From assembly GCA_902765305.1 (NCBI GenBank), contig CACWZI010000065.1:1-55642 (forward strand): DNA of 55,642 bases, written 5' to 3'. The stretch is from an uncultured Eubacteriales bacterium (GTDB lineage Bacteria; Bacillota; Clostridia; Christensenellales; Aristaeellaceae). Positions within the stretch are counted from its first letter, which is position 1. Every line of letters starts with the position of its first letter. This document shows, one piece after another, positions 7,911 to 16,824 of the stretch. Under the pieces are notes generated by a model. The model saw only the letters and a list, made by a program, of their open reading frames with translations, was not told the origin of the DNA and searched no databases. Position numbers and translations under genes: made by a program.

Positions 7911-8996
7911 CTACATGACTTCCTGGCCGCCCACGGCCACGTTTTCCCGCTTCATCCGCTCCATCGTCTCTTCCGCCTTCGCCTTCGCCTCGGGGGTGTC
8001 GTACAGGTGGCAGGCGCAAAAGTGCTCCGGCTCCACCTCCAGCCACTCGGGCACGGCGTACTTGCACACCTCCATGCAGTGGGCGCAGCGGGTGTGGAAC
8101 TTGCAGCCGCTGGGCGGGTTGGCGGGGCTGGGGATGCTGCCCTTGAGGATGATCCGGTTGATGCGGGCGTCCGGGTCCGGTATCGGTATGGCCGAGAACA
8201 GCGCCTGGGTGTAGGGGTTCAGGGGATTGCTGTAGATCTTTTCCGTCGGCGCGTACTCCACCATGTTGCCCAGGTACATCACGCCCACCCCGTCGGAGAT
8301 GTGCTCGACGACGGAAAGGTCGTGGCTGATGAACAGGTAGGTCAGCCCGAAGTCGGCCTGCAGCTTCTTCAGCAGGTTGATGATCTGGGCCTGGATCGAC
8401 ACGTCCAGCGCCGATACCGGCTCGTCGCACACGATGAACTCGGGGGACAGGGCCAGGGCCCGGGCGATGCAGATGCGCTGGCGCTGGCCGCCGGAGAACT
8501 CGTGGGGGTAGCGGTCCTTGTAGTATTCCGGCAGGCCGCAGACCTCCATTACCCGGGTGATGTAGTCGTCGAACTCCGAGGGATCGACGATGTTGTGTTC
8601 CCGCACCGCCTCGCCGATGATCTCGCCCACGGGCAGCCGGGGGGACAGGCTGGAATAGGGGTCCTGGAACACGATCTGCATCCGGGGACGCAGCTTGCGC
8701 AGCTCAGCCTTGTCCAGGGCGAAGATGTCCTGGCCGCCCAGCAGCACCTGGCCGGAGGTCTTTTCCTGCAGGCGCAGTATCGTCCGGCCACAGGTGGACT
8801 TGCCGCAGCCGGATTCGCCCACCAGGCCCATGGTCTGGCCCCGTTTGATTTTAAAGCTGACGCCGTCCACGGCCTTGACGTTGCCGACGGTGCGCTTGAA
8901 CACGCTGGACTTGATGGGGAACCACTTGACCAGGTTGTTCACCTCCAGCAGGCAGTCGCTGCCCGCCGCGGTCCGATTCACGTTTGCCTCAGTCAT
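7911..8996 (-). CDS. oppF: Oligopeptide ABC transporter ATPase, OppF type
   Basis: A 361-residue ATP-binding subunit. Visible are Walker A (GESGCGKST), Q-loop, the LSGGQ-like signature FSGGQRQR, Walker B (FIVCDEPVSALD) and the switch His (FISHDL). The C-terminal extension typical of OppD/OppF has a Cys-rich segment (CKFHTRCAHCMEVC). It starts two bases after the oppD stop and works as a heterodimer with OppD at the inner face of the membrane to power peptide import. The dipeptide paralogue DppF cannot be excluded. Confidence 0.93.
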   Translation of the reverse strand: MTEANVNRTAAGSDCLLEVNNLVKWFPIKSSVFKRTVGNVKAVDGVSFKIKRGQTMGLVGESGCGKSTCGRTILRLQEKTSGQVLLGGQDIFALDKAELRKLRPRMQIVFQDPYSSLSPRLPVGEIIGEAVREHNIVDPSEFDDYITRVMEVCGLPEYYKDRYPHEFSGGQRQRICIARALALSPEFIVCDEPVSALDVSIQAQIINLLKKLQADFGLTYLFISHDLSVVEHISDGVGVMYLGNMVEYAPTEKIYSNPLNPYTQALFSAIPIPDPDARINRIILKGSIPSPANPPSGCKFHTRCAHCMEVCKYAVPEWLEVEPEHFCACHLYDTPEAKAKAEETMERMKRENVAVGGQEVM

Positions 8997-8997
8997 A

Positions 8998-10188
8998 TCA
9001 AAGCGCCTCCACGTCCACAGATTTCGGATAGCCCAGGACCTCGCCCTCGTCCATGAAGCGATAGCAGCTCACCACGTGGGTGTCGCTGATGCGGATCTCC
9101 GGGGGATACTTGCCGGCGCACGCCTCGCAGCGCATCTCGCAGCGGTCCCGGAAGTAGCAGTAATTGGGCATCTCCACCGGGTTCGGCACGCTGCCGGGGA
9201 TGTTGTACAGCGCGTCCACCTTCTTGCCCACCACGGGCTTCGAGCGCATCAGGCCGATGGTGTAGGGGTGGGCGGGGTGGTGGAAGATGTCCTCGGTGGT
9301 GCCCTTTTCCACCACGCGCCCGGCGTACATGACCACCACGTAGTCCGCCATGCCGGCCACCACGCCCAGGTCGTGGGTGATCAGCATGATCGAGGAATTC
9401 AGCTTGTCCTTCAGGCTGCCCAGCAGGTCCAGGATCTGGGCCTGTATGGTCACGTCCAGGGCGGTGGTGGGCTCGTCGGCGATGATCAGCGCGGGCCGGC
9501 AGGCCAGGGCGATGGCGATGCACACCCTCTGGCGCATGCCGCCGGAGAGCTCATGGGGGTACATGTTGTACACACCCTCCTTGTTGGCGATGCCCACCAG
9601 CTCCAGCATTTCGAGCGTCCGGGCCTTGACATCCTCCTTGCTCATCTCCGGAAAGTGGAGCTCGGTGACCTCGTCCACCTGCTGGCCGATGCGGAACACC
9701 GGGTTCAGGGCGGTCATGGGCTCCTGGAAGATCATGGAGATGCGGTTGCCGCGGATCTTCTCCATGATGGAATTGGGGGTGTTGACGATGTTGTAGGCCC
9801 TGCCGTCGCCCTGGCCCAGGTTGAAGCGGATCTCGCCGCCCACGGTCTGGCCGGAGGGCCGCTGCAGCAGCTGCATCAGCGACAGGCTGGTGACCGACTT
9901 GCCGCAGCCGGATTCGCCCACGATGCCCACGGTCTTGCCCACGGGCACCTCGTAGCTGACGCCGTCCACGGCCCGTACCACGCCCACGTCGGAGAAGAAA
10001 TAGGTGCACACGTTGTCAAATTCCACCACGTTGTTCGGGTCCTTCATCCGCGTGGTGTACAGCGATTCGTCCTTCGCCGCGTCCGCCCGGGCCTTTTCCA
10101 GCTTTTTGGTCACCCGGCGGTTGAAGCGGGTGATGCGCCGGGATTCGCTGCCTGAGATATAGGCGCTCTTTTTATTTTCGCTTGACAT
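8998..10188 (-). CDS. oppD: Oligopeptide ABC transporter ATPase, OppD type
   Basis: A 396-residue ATPase with Walker A (GESGCGKSV), signature LSGGMRQR, Walker B (LIIADEPTTALD) and switch His (LITHDL). The C-terminus has the Cys cluster CRDRCEMRCEAC expected for this subfamily. The ATG at 10188 is preferred over the in-frame GTG at 10197, which lies inside the ribosome site itself (AGGAGGTG). That ribosome site overlaps the stop codon of oppC, so translation is probably coupled. The N-terminus carries about 50 extra basic, charged residues ahead of the nucleotide-binding domain. Confidence 0.93.
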   Translation of the reverse strand: MSSENKKSAYISGSESRRITRFNRRVTKKLEKARADAAKDESLYTTRMKDPNNVVEFDNVCTYFFSDVGVVRAVDGVSYEVPVGKTVGIVGESGCGKSVTSLSLMQLLQRPSGQTVGGEIRFNLGQGDGRAYNIVNTPNSIMEKIRGNRISMIFQEPMTALNPVFRIGQQVDEVTELHFPEMSKEDVKARTLEMLELVGIANKEGVYNMYPHELSGGMRQRVCIAIALACRPALIIADEPTTALDVTIQAQILDLLGSLKDKLNSSIMLITHDLGVVAGMADYVVVMYAGRVVEKGTTEDIFHHPAHPYTIGLMRSKPVVGKKVDALYNIPGSVPNPVEMPNYCYFRDRCEMRCEACAGKYPPEIRISDTHVVSCYRFMDEGEVLGYPKSVDVEAL

Positions 10189-10200
10189 GTTCGGCACCTC

Positions 10201-12219
10201 CTATCGCTTGGCCTTCGGGTCATAGGCGTCCCGCAGGCCGTCGCCCACGAAGTTGAACGCGATGACCGTCAGGCAGATCAGCAGGCCCACGGGGATCCAG
10301 ATGAAGGCGTAGTGCTGCATGGCCGAGGCCGACGAGACGGAGTTGATGATGGTGCCCCAGGTGGCCAGCGGGTGCTTGACGCCCAGGCCAAGGAAGGACA
10401 GCGTGGACTCGGTCAGTATGACGCTGCCCATGCCCATCGTGGCCTGCACGATCAGCTGGGGCATGATGTTGGGCACCAGGTGGTGGAATATGCGGTCCTT
10501 CACCTTGATGCCGGTGGCCTCGGTGGCCACCATGAATTCCTGCTCGCGCAGGGTCAGGATCTGGCCGCGCACAAGCCTTGCCACGCTGGCCCAGCCCATG
10601 ATGCCCAGCGCAGCCATCATCACGATCAGGCGGATGTAGGTGTCCATGCGCATGGCGTCCATCAGCGCGCCGATGATGATCATGATGGGCATGTAGGGCA
10701 GGCAGTAGAAGATGTCCACCAGGCGCATGATCAGCATGTCCACCCAGCCGCCGTAGTAGCCGGACAGGCCGCCCATGATGACGCCCAGGAAGGCCCGGCC
10801 GCCGTACATGATGCGGGCGAACACGTCGAAGCCGTCGCCGTCGGTGCCAAGGATGTGTTCGGCGGAGGGGGCGTCGAACATGTTGATGACGTAGATGATC
10901 TGCTGGCACTTCACCACGTACTCGCCGGTCTGGCTGCGGTTGAGGGTCAGCTCGGTCTGCTGGGTGGAGACGTTGCCCGCCTCGTCCGTCACATATTCGC
11001 CGGTCTCGGTCTGCATGGGCAGCTCGTACATCAGGGTTCCGGTTTTGGCGTTGCTGGCGGCCATCTCCAGCGCCTTTTCCGTCAGCGCCTTCTTCAGGCC
11101 GTATTCCATGGTGTCGGCGCCGTCATAGCGGCGCACCGAGAAGGGGGTCATCTCCATGAACTCGTCGCCCGCGGCGTTGCGCACCAGCCAGGCGCCCTCC
11201 TCCTTCGACAGGGTCCAGCTCTGGCCGTCGGCCTCGAAGCTGCCGCCGGTGGCGGTGGCCAGCAGGGCGGCCAGGTTCAGCGCCGGGGATACCGATGCGC
11301 CGGACTCGTAGGTGCTGTTGGTCAGGCGGCTGTACACCTTCGCCCGCTGGGGCTCCACAAGCCGGTAGGCGTGCCAGGCGCCGCCGTCCTTCGCCAGGGC
11401 GTAGTCCTCGCCGTTATAGGCAAAGCCGGTGCCGTCCAGGTGGATCTCGTTATCCAGCGCGGCCTCGAAGTCCGCGTCCAGGGGCTCGCCCACGTACTGC
11501 ACGCCGTCGAAGGACGCGGTGATGGCGTAGGACTTGGCCTTGCCCCGGGTGTAGGTGTAGGTCGTGCCGTTCAGCTCGAAGGTGCCGCCCTTGGCGTCGC
11601 TGGCGATGGCGTCCCTGACGGCGTCCTCCAGGCCCTCCACCGGGTCGTGGATGTAGTCGAGCTTCTTGCCGACCATGCTGTAGGTGCCGATCTCGGCCTC
11701 GCCGCTGCCGTAGAAGCAGACCTCCTGGCTGTCGGCGGCAGAGGCCAGATACACGTCGTCGGCCAGCTTTTCGATGCGATAGGCCTTTTCCTCGCCCTGG
11801 ATGTAGTCCACGTCGGCGCCGGCGGAGAGCATGTTCTTGATGATGGAGTTCATCTTGTTGTTGACGGCGCGCTCCACCGATGCGCCGCCGTCGATGTCGA
11901 AGCCGCTGTAGGCGGTGTTCTCCTTGACCATGCCGTAATCGACATTGCGGGGCTCATATTTATAGAAGATCTGCTTTTGCCCGTAGGGGTAGAACAGCGG
12001 CCCCACGAAGGAGAACAGGAACATTAAAATCAGTGTCACCGAGCCGAACACAGCCAGGCGGTTGCGAATGAACCGCTTGAACACCTGCCGTCCGGGGGAG
12101 AGCACCTTTACGCGGGACAGGTCGTCCAGCTTGACCTCGCCGCTCTGGACCTGCTTGTCCTGGCTGGCGGCCTTGCGGGCCTTCAAGACCTCGTTGAGGC
12201 TGTAGCGATTGTCGCTCAT
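10201..12219 (-). CDS. oppC: Oligopeptide ABC permease OppC with a giant extracytoplasmic insertion
   Basis: A 672-residue permease; the family norm is about 300. After the N-terminal cytoplasmic part and the first membrane helix (about 56-76), about 360 residues are inserted before the usual HILGTDGDGFDVFARI segment (from 453). The ATPase-docking EAA loop (EATGIKVKDRIFHHLVPN) and the C-terminal helices are normal. The insertion holds repeated units of about 40-70 residues with a GxFxxxGxxYxL core (GTFELNGTTYTY, GTGFAYNGEDYAL, GGSFEADGQSWTL). Another oddity: only seven residues separate GGR from GGLSGYYGG where relatives have about 20, so the second membrane helix looks largely missing. The rest of the operon is intact. 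Confidence 0.9.
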   Translation of the reverse strand: MSDNRYSLNEVLKARKAASQDKQVQSGEVKLDDLSRVKVLSPGRQVFKRFIRNRLAVFGSVTLILMFLFSFVGPLFYPYGQKQIFYKYEPRNVDYGMVKENTAYSGFDIDGGASVERAVNNKMNSIIKNMLSAGADVDYIQGEEKAYRIEKLADDVYLASAADSQEVCFYGSGEAEIGTYSMVGKKLDYIHDPVEGLEDAVRDAIASDAKGGTFELNGTTYTYTRGKAKSYAITASFDGVQYVGEPLDADFEAALDNEIHLDGTGFAYNGEDYALAKDGGAWHAYRLVEPQRAKVYSRLTNSTYESGASVSPALNLAALLATATGGSFEADGQSWTLSKEEGAWLVRNAAGDEFMEMTPFSVRRYDGADTMEYGLKKALTEKALEMAASNAKTGTLMYELPMQTETGEYVTDEAGNVSTQQTELTLNRSQTGEYVVKCQQIIYVINMFDAPSAEHILGTDGDGFDVFARIMYGGRAFLGVIMGGLSGYYGGWVDMLIMRLVDIFYCLPYMPIMIIIGALMDAMRMDTYIRLIVMMAALGIMGWASVARLVRGQILTLREQEFMVATEATGIKVKDRIFHHLVPNIMPQLIVQATMGMGSVILTESTLSFLGLGVKHPLATWGTIINSVSSASAMQHYAFIWIPVGLLICLTVIAFNFVGDGLRDAYDPKAKR

Positions 12220-12231
12220 GTCGCCACCTCC

Positions 12232-13221
12232 TCAGCTCAGCCGCACGCGGGGGTCCGCGGCGGCGTACAGCAGGTCGGAAATCAGGTTGCCCAGCAGCGT
12301 CAGTATCGATATGAAGGCCAGGTAGAACATGATAAAGGGGATGTCTGCCTGGGTCATCGACGTATAGGAGGCATAGCCGATGCCCCGGATGGAGAACAGC
12401 GTCTCGGTGATCAGCGCGCCGGAGAACAGGCCCGGCAGCGTGCCGCCCAGCATGGTCACCAGCGGGATGAAGGTGTTGCGGAAGGCGTGGCGGTTGATGA
12501 CCGTGCGCTCAGGCACGCCCTTGGCCCGGGCGGTGCGGATGTAGTCGGCAGAGAGCACCTCCAGCATATTGGTACGGGTGTAGCGCATCAGGCCGCCGAT
12601 GGAGATGATCACCAGCGTGATCAGCGGCAGCACGAAGTGCTTCGCCACATCCAGGAATTTTCCGAAATCAGACAGGGCCATGTAGTTGCGCCCCTGCATG
12701 CCCGACAGGTCGAACCAGCCGAGCTTGACGGAGAAAATGTATTTCAGTACCGTCGCCACGAAGAAGGTGGGCATCGAGATGCACACCATGGCGACCACCG
12801 TGGTAAAGTAATCGGTAAAGCTGTACTGCTTGCGGGCCGCCGTGATGCCCAGCGGTATGGCGATCAGTATTTCAAGTATGAACGAGACGAGGCCCAGCGC
12901 AAAGCTGTACCACACCGTGTTGTGGAATTCCACGGTGACGGGCACGTTCCACACCCAGCTGTCGCCCCAATTGCCCCGCACGGCGTTGCCGAGCCAGATC
13001 AGGTAGCCCCTGACCACGCCCTTGTCCATGCCGTACTGGGCGTTCAGGTCCTCCAGCCACTCGGCATAGCTCTTGGTCGCGCCCGGCCGGGAGGCCAGCT
13101 CCCGCGCCTTGGTTTCCACAAAGCCCGAGGGCATATTGTACATCAGCACGTAGATGATGAACATCACGAAGAACAGTATAAAAACGCTGTAGACCAGGCG
13201 CTTGGCCGTATACTTCAGCAT
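12232..13221 (-). CDS. oppB: Oligopeptide ABC permease, OppB type
   Basis: A 329-residue inner-membrane permease. The first helix is followed by a periplasmic-type loop, then five further helices. The EAA loop is visible (YIRTARAKGVPERTVINRHAFRN). OppB pairs with OppC to form the translocation pore. It is 12 bases upstream of oppC. A short insertion (about residues 37-70) follows helix 1, milder than that of OppC. It is separated from the binding-protein gene by a 440-base spacer full of palindromic repeats, which may set the relative dose of binding protein and permease. Confidence 0.93.
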   Translation of the reverse strand: MLKYTAKRLVYSVFILFFVMFIIYVLMYNMPSGFVETKARELASRPGATKSYAEWLEDLNAQYGMDKGVVRGYLIWLGNAVRGNWGDSWVWNVPVTVEFHNTVWYSFALGLVSFILEILIAIPLGITAARKQYSFTDYFTTVVAMVCISMPTFFVATVLKYIFSVKLGWFDLSGMQGRNYMALSDFGKFLDVAKHFVLPLITLVIISIGGLMRYTRTNMLEVLSADYIRTARAKGVPERTVINRHAFRNTFIPLVTMLGGTLPGLFSGALITETLFSIRGIGYASYTSMTQADIPFIMFYLAFISILTLLGNLISDLLYAAADPRVRLS

Positions 13222-13316
13222 TGTCTTCCCACCTTCTGCCTGGCCCCGCAGCCCGTGGACGCGAAGCCTTGATTGTTGTGAACGGTTAGTCGTGTGAGAT
13301 TGGTTGGGTTTGGTAG

Positions 13317-13576
13317 ATTCTGATTTGTCGGGGAGATACGGTGTCCAAAAGCCTTCCCCAGCGACCGAAGGGAGCGGTTCAGGGGAAGGTGGCGCGGCGC
13401 GAAGCGCCGTGACGGATGAGGTCGTTCTCCTGGGAGGGACCGCGTAAACTGTTGTTACCGCGGGGAACCGACCTCATCCGACCCGCTACGCGGGCCACCT
13501 TCCCCTGAAGGGGAAGGCTTTTGGTTGCGCTATCAGTCATTCCTATTGGCTTGTTATCTCCCCGACAAATCAGAAT
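13317..13576. repeat. Nested palindromic repeat, 260 bp
   Basis: The outermost arms are a perfect 22-bp inverted repeat (13317-13338 and 13555-13576) built on ATTCTGATTTGTCGGGGAG. Inside are further inverted pairs: CCAAAAGCCTTCCCC with GGGGAAGGCTTTTGG, CAGGGGAAGGTGGC with its complement, and GGATGAGGTCG with CGACCTCATCC. The rest of the 13222-13661 spacer shows nothing else. It separates the binding protein from oppB. A related module is at 21340-21470 in the opposite orientation. Confidence 0.85.
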
Positions 13577-13661
13577 TTGTCTTTCAAATCATGAACAGTC
13601 CCCGCACGGGCGGAGGGGGATTCCCTCCGCCAGTGCAGGGCACAGGATCGTTATGGGTTAA

Positions 13662-16040
13662 TTACTTGACGGCCAGGGTCTCGACCTCGGCGTACCAGTT
13701 CCAGTAGGGGGTCATGTCCTGGGGGATGGAGTCGATGTCCACGCGCTGGGTGGAGAAGGTGGTGCAGTCCTTGCGCTGGTACAGCGGCAGCTCGCAGCCC
13801 CAGTCCATGATGATCTCCATGGCGTCCTTGTAGATGCTCTTGCGCTCCTCGGTGTCGGCGCTGGCGCGGCCGGCCTTGATGAGCACGTCGAGATCTGCGT
13901 CATCCACGGAGTAGTGGTTGGAGTTGGTACCTTTGCCGTGGGCGTTCTCGCTGGAGTAGACCTGGGTCATGTCGGGGTCTACGTTGGCCTGCCAGGCGGC
14001 GGCCCACATCATGGCGGTGTTGCCTTCCAGGGCGTTGTTCCACACGGAGGTGCCCACGTCGTTCACCTGCAGGGTGATGCCCAGCTCGGCCAGCACGTTG
14101 CTGGCGGCCACGGCCACGCCGTAGGCGGGGTGGTCCTGGATGCCGGCGCCGGGGATCATGATCTCATAGGTCTGGGGCACGTCGGTGAACTTGCCGGCGG
14201 CCTCGTCATAGGTCAGGCCCGCGGCGATGAAGAAGCCGATGGCGGCCTGCTTCGCGGCCTCGTAGCGCTGCTCCTCGCTCATGGAGGCGTCGTAGATCGG
14301 CATGCCCAGCACGTCCTCAGAATAGGCGTTGTGATAGCCCGGGTCCGCCGGCTTGGGCGCGGCCCAGCTGGTGTTGGAGATGGGATACTGGATGACGGAA
14401 GCGCGATCGTCGTAGTAGGACTTGATGACGGTGTCGCGGTACACGGAGAACAGGGTCATGAAGCCCTTGCGCAGCGCCTTGGATTCCTCGGAGCCGGGTT
14501 CGCCGTTCATGTTCACCAGGTCGGCGTTGATGCCCAGGTAGCCGTAGCCGCGGTAGTCGATCAGCACGGTGGTGATCACGTCGCCGGTCAGTTCGCCGTT
14601 GCTGTTGGCGTCCTTGATGGCCTTCACGGTGTCCTCGCTGATGGAGGGCATGTTCAGGTCAAAGCTGCCGGTGACGATGCCGGGCACGTAGTCGGTGTCC
14701 TGCAGGACCTCCTGCATCTGGATGTACGGAATCTTGGGCTCGCCCTTGAAGTAGTGGGGATTGGCCTTCAGGGTGAGCACGTTGTTGGCGTAGCCCTCGA
14801 AGGTGTAGGGGCCGCAGCCCAGGGGCTCGGTGTTCTTCGCCTTCACGCCGGACAGGTCGCCCTTGGGGAAGCCGAAGCTGTTGCCGGCGTAGTCGTACAG
14901 GGCCTTGTCGCCGTAGTAGTGCAGGGGCGCGACATAGAAGTTCATCTCGTAGATGGCGGTGGCGTCGTATTCGGTCATGTGCACGGTCATGCTGTAGTCG
15001 CCAGTGCGGATGATGCCCTTGATGTTCGGTGCGCCCGCGCCGGTGTTGACGCCCACCTGGTAGTCGGCGCCCAGGTTGGCGATGGTCAGGGCCAGGCGGT
15101 CGGAGCCGGCGGTTTCGGTGGCCTCGGCCTCCTCCACGGTGTCATAGGCGGCCACGATGGCGTTCCAGAAATCCTGGGCGGTGGCGTCCTCGGCCAGGTC
15201 GGTGAAGCCCCATTCCGCAGCGGCCTGGGCCACGGTGGCGTCGGGCGCGGCGTAGCCGTTGGCGATGCAGTAATCCACGATCTCCTGGGCGAAGGCCGCG
15301 CCGGCCTGGTTGTTGTAGTAATCCCAGAAGGCCTTGTACTGATCCTCGGTGTACAGGGCGTTGGCCACGTAGCCTTCGCCTTCGCCGTCGCCGAAGATCT
15401 TGTTGCCGCGGCTCTCCATGCCGCTGCGGTACTCCTCCATGCCCTCGATGGGCAGGGCGTACAGGGTGGAGGACCCGTCATAGGTGGGGTCGCACTCGAC
15501 GTAGATGCTGAAGATCACGTCGTCGATGTTCGCGGGCTCGCCGTCGGAGAACACGATGTCGTCGCGCATGGTGAGCTTGTAATCCACGCTGCCGTCGTCG
15601 TTCTGCACGACCTCGACGTTGCCCATGCCCTTGTATTCATAATCGGTGCCGTTGTAGTTAACGGTTTCACCGTCGATACCGTTGTTGAGGATCGCGCCGC
15701 CGCGGTCAGCCTGCAGCAGCGTTGCCTGGGTCAGGTCTACAACCTCCCGGTCGTAGGCGGTGGTGTTGAAGAAGGGGCTGAACTTCTGGCCAAAGGTGGC
15801 GGTGGAGTAAACCATGCCGCCCTCCATGCGCGCGTCAGCGCTCTCTTCGGCAGCCGCTGCCTCGGTGGTTTCCGCCGCTTCGGTGGCCTCAGCCTCGGCA
15901 GGCTCGGCGGCCTCCACGGCCTCGGTCGCTTCCGCGGCCTCAGGGGCGGCCTCCGTCGTCTCGGCCATCGCGCCGAAGCACAGCCCGCAGGCCATGATCA
16001 GTGCCAGAGCCAGCGCAAGCAGTCTGTTCAGTTTGTTCAT
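13662..16040 (-). CDS. oppA: Oligopeptide-binding protein (SBP family 5), oversized
   Basis: A 792-residue secreted binding protein; family members are usually near 540. A signal peptide (MNKLNRLLALALALIMACG) is followed by a low-complexity Ala/Glu/Thr linker of about 45 residues, rich in EAAEATEA, as often tethers exported domains. The SBP_bac_5 fold begins around MVYSTATFGQKFSPFF. An insertion of roughly 130 residues (about 190-320) contains Glu/Ala-rich helices. The C-terminal part has the usual DMTQVYSSENAHGKGTNSNHYS-type ligand region. It leads the opp operon on the minus strand. AAGGAGG precedes the ATG. Cleavage after AMA is more likely than lipidation. Confidence 0.92.
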   Translation of the reverse strand: MNKLNRLLALALALIMACGLCFGAMAETTEAAPEAAEATEAVEAAEPAEAEATEAAETTEAAAAEESADARMEGGMVYSTATFGQKFSPFFNTTAYDREVVDLTQATLLQADRGGAILNNGIDGETVNYNGTDYEYKGMGNVEVVQNDDGSVDYKLTMRDDIVFSDGEPANIDDVIFSIYVECDPTYDGSSTLYALPIEGMEEYRSGMESRGNKIFGDGEGEGYVANALYTEDQYKAFWDYYNNQAGAAFAQEIVDYCIANGYAAPDATVAQAAAEWGFTDLAEDATAQDFWNAIVAAYDTVEEAEATETAGSDRLALTIANLGADYQVGVNTGAGAPNIKGIIRTGDYSMTVHMTEYDATAIYEMNFYVAPLHYYGDKALYDYAGNSFGFPKGDLSGVKAKNTEPLGCGPYTFEGYANNVLTLKANPHYFKGEPKIPYIQMQEVLQDTDYVPGIVTGSFDLNMPSISEDTVKAIKDANSNGELTGDVITTVLIDYRGYGYLGINADLVNMNGEPGSEESKALRKGFMTLFSVYRDTVIKSYYDDRASVIQYPISNTSWAAPKPADPGYHNAYSEDVLGMPIYDASMSEEQRYEAAKQAAIGFFIAAGLTYDEAAGKFTDVPQTYEIMIPGAGIQDHPAYGVAVAASNVLAELGITLQVNDVGTSVWNNALEGNTAMMWAAAWQANVDPDMTQVYSSENAHGKGTNSNHYSVDDADLDVLIKAGRASADTEERKSIYKDAMEIIMDWGCELPLYQRKDCTTFSTQRVDIDSIPQDMTPYWNWYAEVETLAVK

Positions 16041-16133
16041 GTTGATTCTTCCTCCTTGTGTTATTCATTAAACGCATTGCTGCGAATAATTCGATGATGG
16101 GAAGGGTGACGGCAGGTTGCCGTTACAGCGCCC

Positions 16134-16160
16134 TGTAGCGGCGGCGTCTACGCCGCCACA
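16134..16160. repeat. Palindrome of the TGTAGCGGCGG class
   Basis: TGTAGCGGCGGCGT followed by CTACGCCGCCACA, a single copy of the same palindromic core that is tandemly repeated at 42323-42682. It lies between the 178-residue membrane protein and oppA. Confidence 0.6.
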
Positions 16161-16164
16161 ACCG

Positions 16165-16701
16165 TCATTCCGCCTCGCGGCACCTCAGTCGCTTCCACTG
16201 GCGGTGGCACACGACGGCGCAAGCAACCAGCACCGCCGCGCATGCGGCAAATATCCCGTCGCCGGGCAGCAGCTCCGCCCCGCGCAGGGCGTTCACGGCC
16301 TCGCCGATCAGGGCGACGCCGCCCAGCAGCGCGACGAAGAACGTGCAGGCCGGGGCCCGGTTCTCCAGCCGGTCGGCGTGCCGGTGTTCAAAGGGCGGCT
16401 TTTCCCGGAACAGGCTGACGGCGATGCCCGACGCCAGGGCCAGGGGCAGCGCCGCGAAGGCGAAGGACAGCGCGATGACCAGCGCGCGCATGGCCGCCGA
16501 CACCGGCAGCAGCGCGGCCACCCACGCAAGCCATCCCGCCGCGCAGCAGGCCGCTACACGCATCCTGGCGGCCTTCACCGTCTGGCCGTCCGCCGCATAG
16601 ACCCAGGGCGCGCCGATGTATTCGTAGTCCGATTTCACCCTGCCGCGCCCGTCGATGGATTCGACGATGCGGTAGTCGCCCACATACCGATTCCTCGACA
16701 T
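16165..16701 (-). CDS. Four-helix membrane protein, unknown
   Basis: A 178-residue protein with a short soluble N-terminus (MSRNRYVGDYRIVESIDGRG), then four hydrophobic helices (about 47-70, 72-95, 122-140 and 148-165) and a basic, Cys-containing tail. I do not recognise the family. It lies upstream of oppA on the same strand but is separated by about 120 bases with a palindrome, so co-transcription is uncertain. A minus-strand TATAAT with a weak TAGACT box 17 bases upstream (within about 16728-16765) could serve as its promoter. Confidence 0.7.
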   Translation of the reverse strand: MSRNRYVGDYRIVESIDGRGRVKSDYEYIGAPWVYAADGQTVKAARMRVAACCAAGWLAWVAALLPVSAAMRALVIALSFAFAALPLALASGIAVSLFREKPPFEHRHADRLENRAPACTFFVALLGGVALIGEAVNALRGAELLPGDGIFAACAAVLVACAVVCHRQWKRLRCREAE

Positions 16702-16768
16702 AGCGCCTCCGATTTTATAATCTGCGTTACATTATATCATATAAATTGAATAAAGTCTACAATAATAT

Positions 16769-16817
16769 ATGGAAGGGGGTCCGGAAATCCGAAACGGATT
16801 TCCGGACCCCCTTCCAT
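16769..16817 (-). terminator. Terminator of the LacI-type gene
   Basis: A 22-bp perfect stem (ATGGAAGGGGGTCCGGAAAT and two more pairs) with a 5-nt loop, eight bases after the stop codon of the regulator. Confidence 0.75.
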
Positions 16818-16824
16818 CGAAATA

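Noticed and set aside
13914-16097. 727-residue Val/His/Gly-rich frame on the plus strand
   Set aside because: It is the antisense shadow of the peptide-binding protein gene in GC-rich DNA, with no start signals and low-complexity composition.
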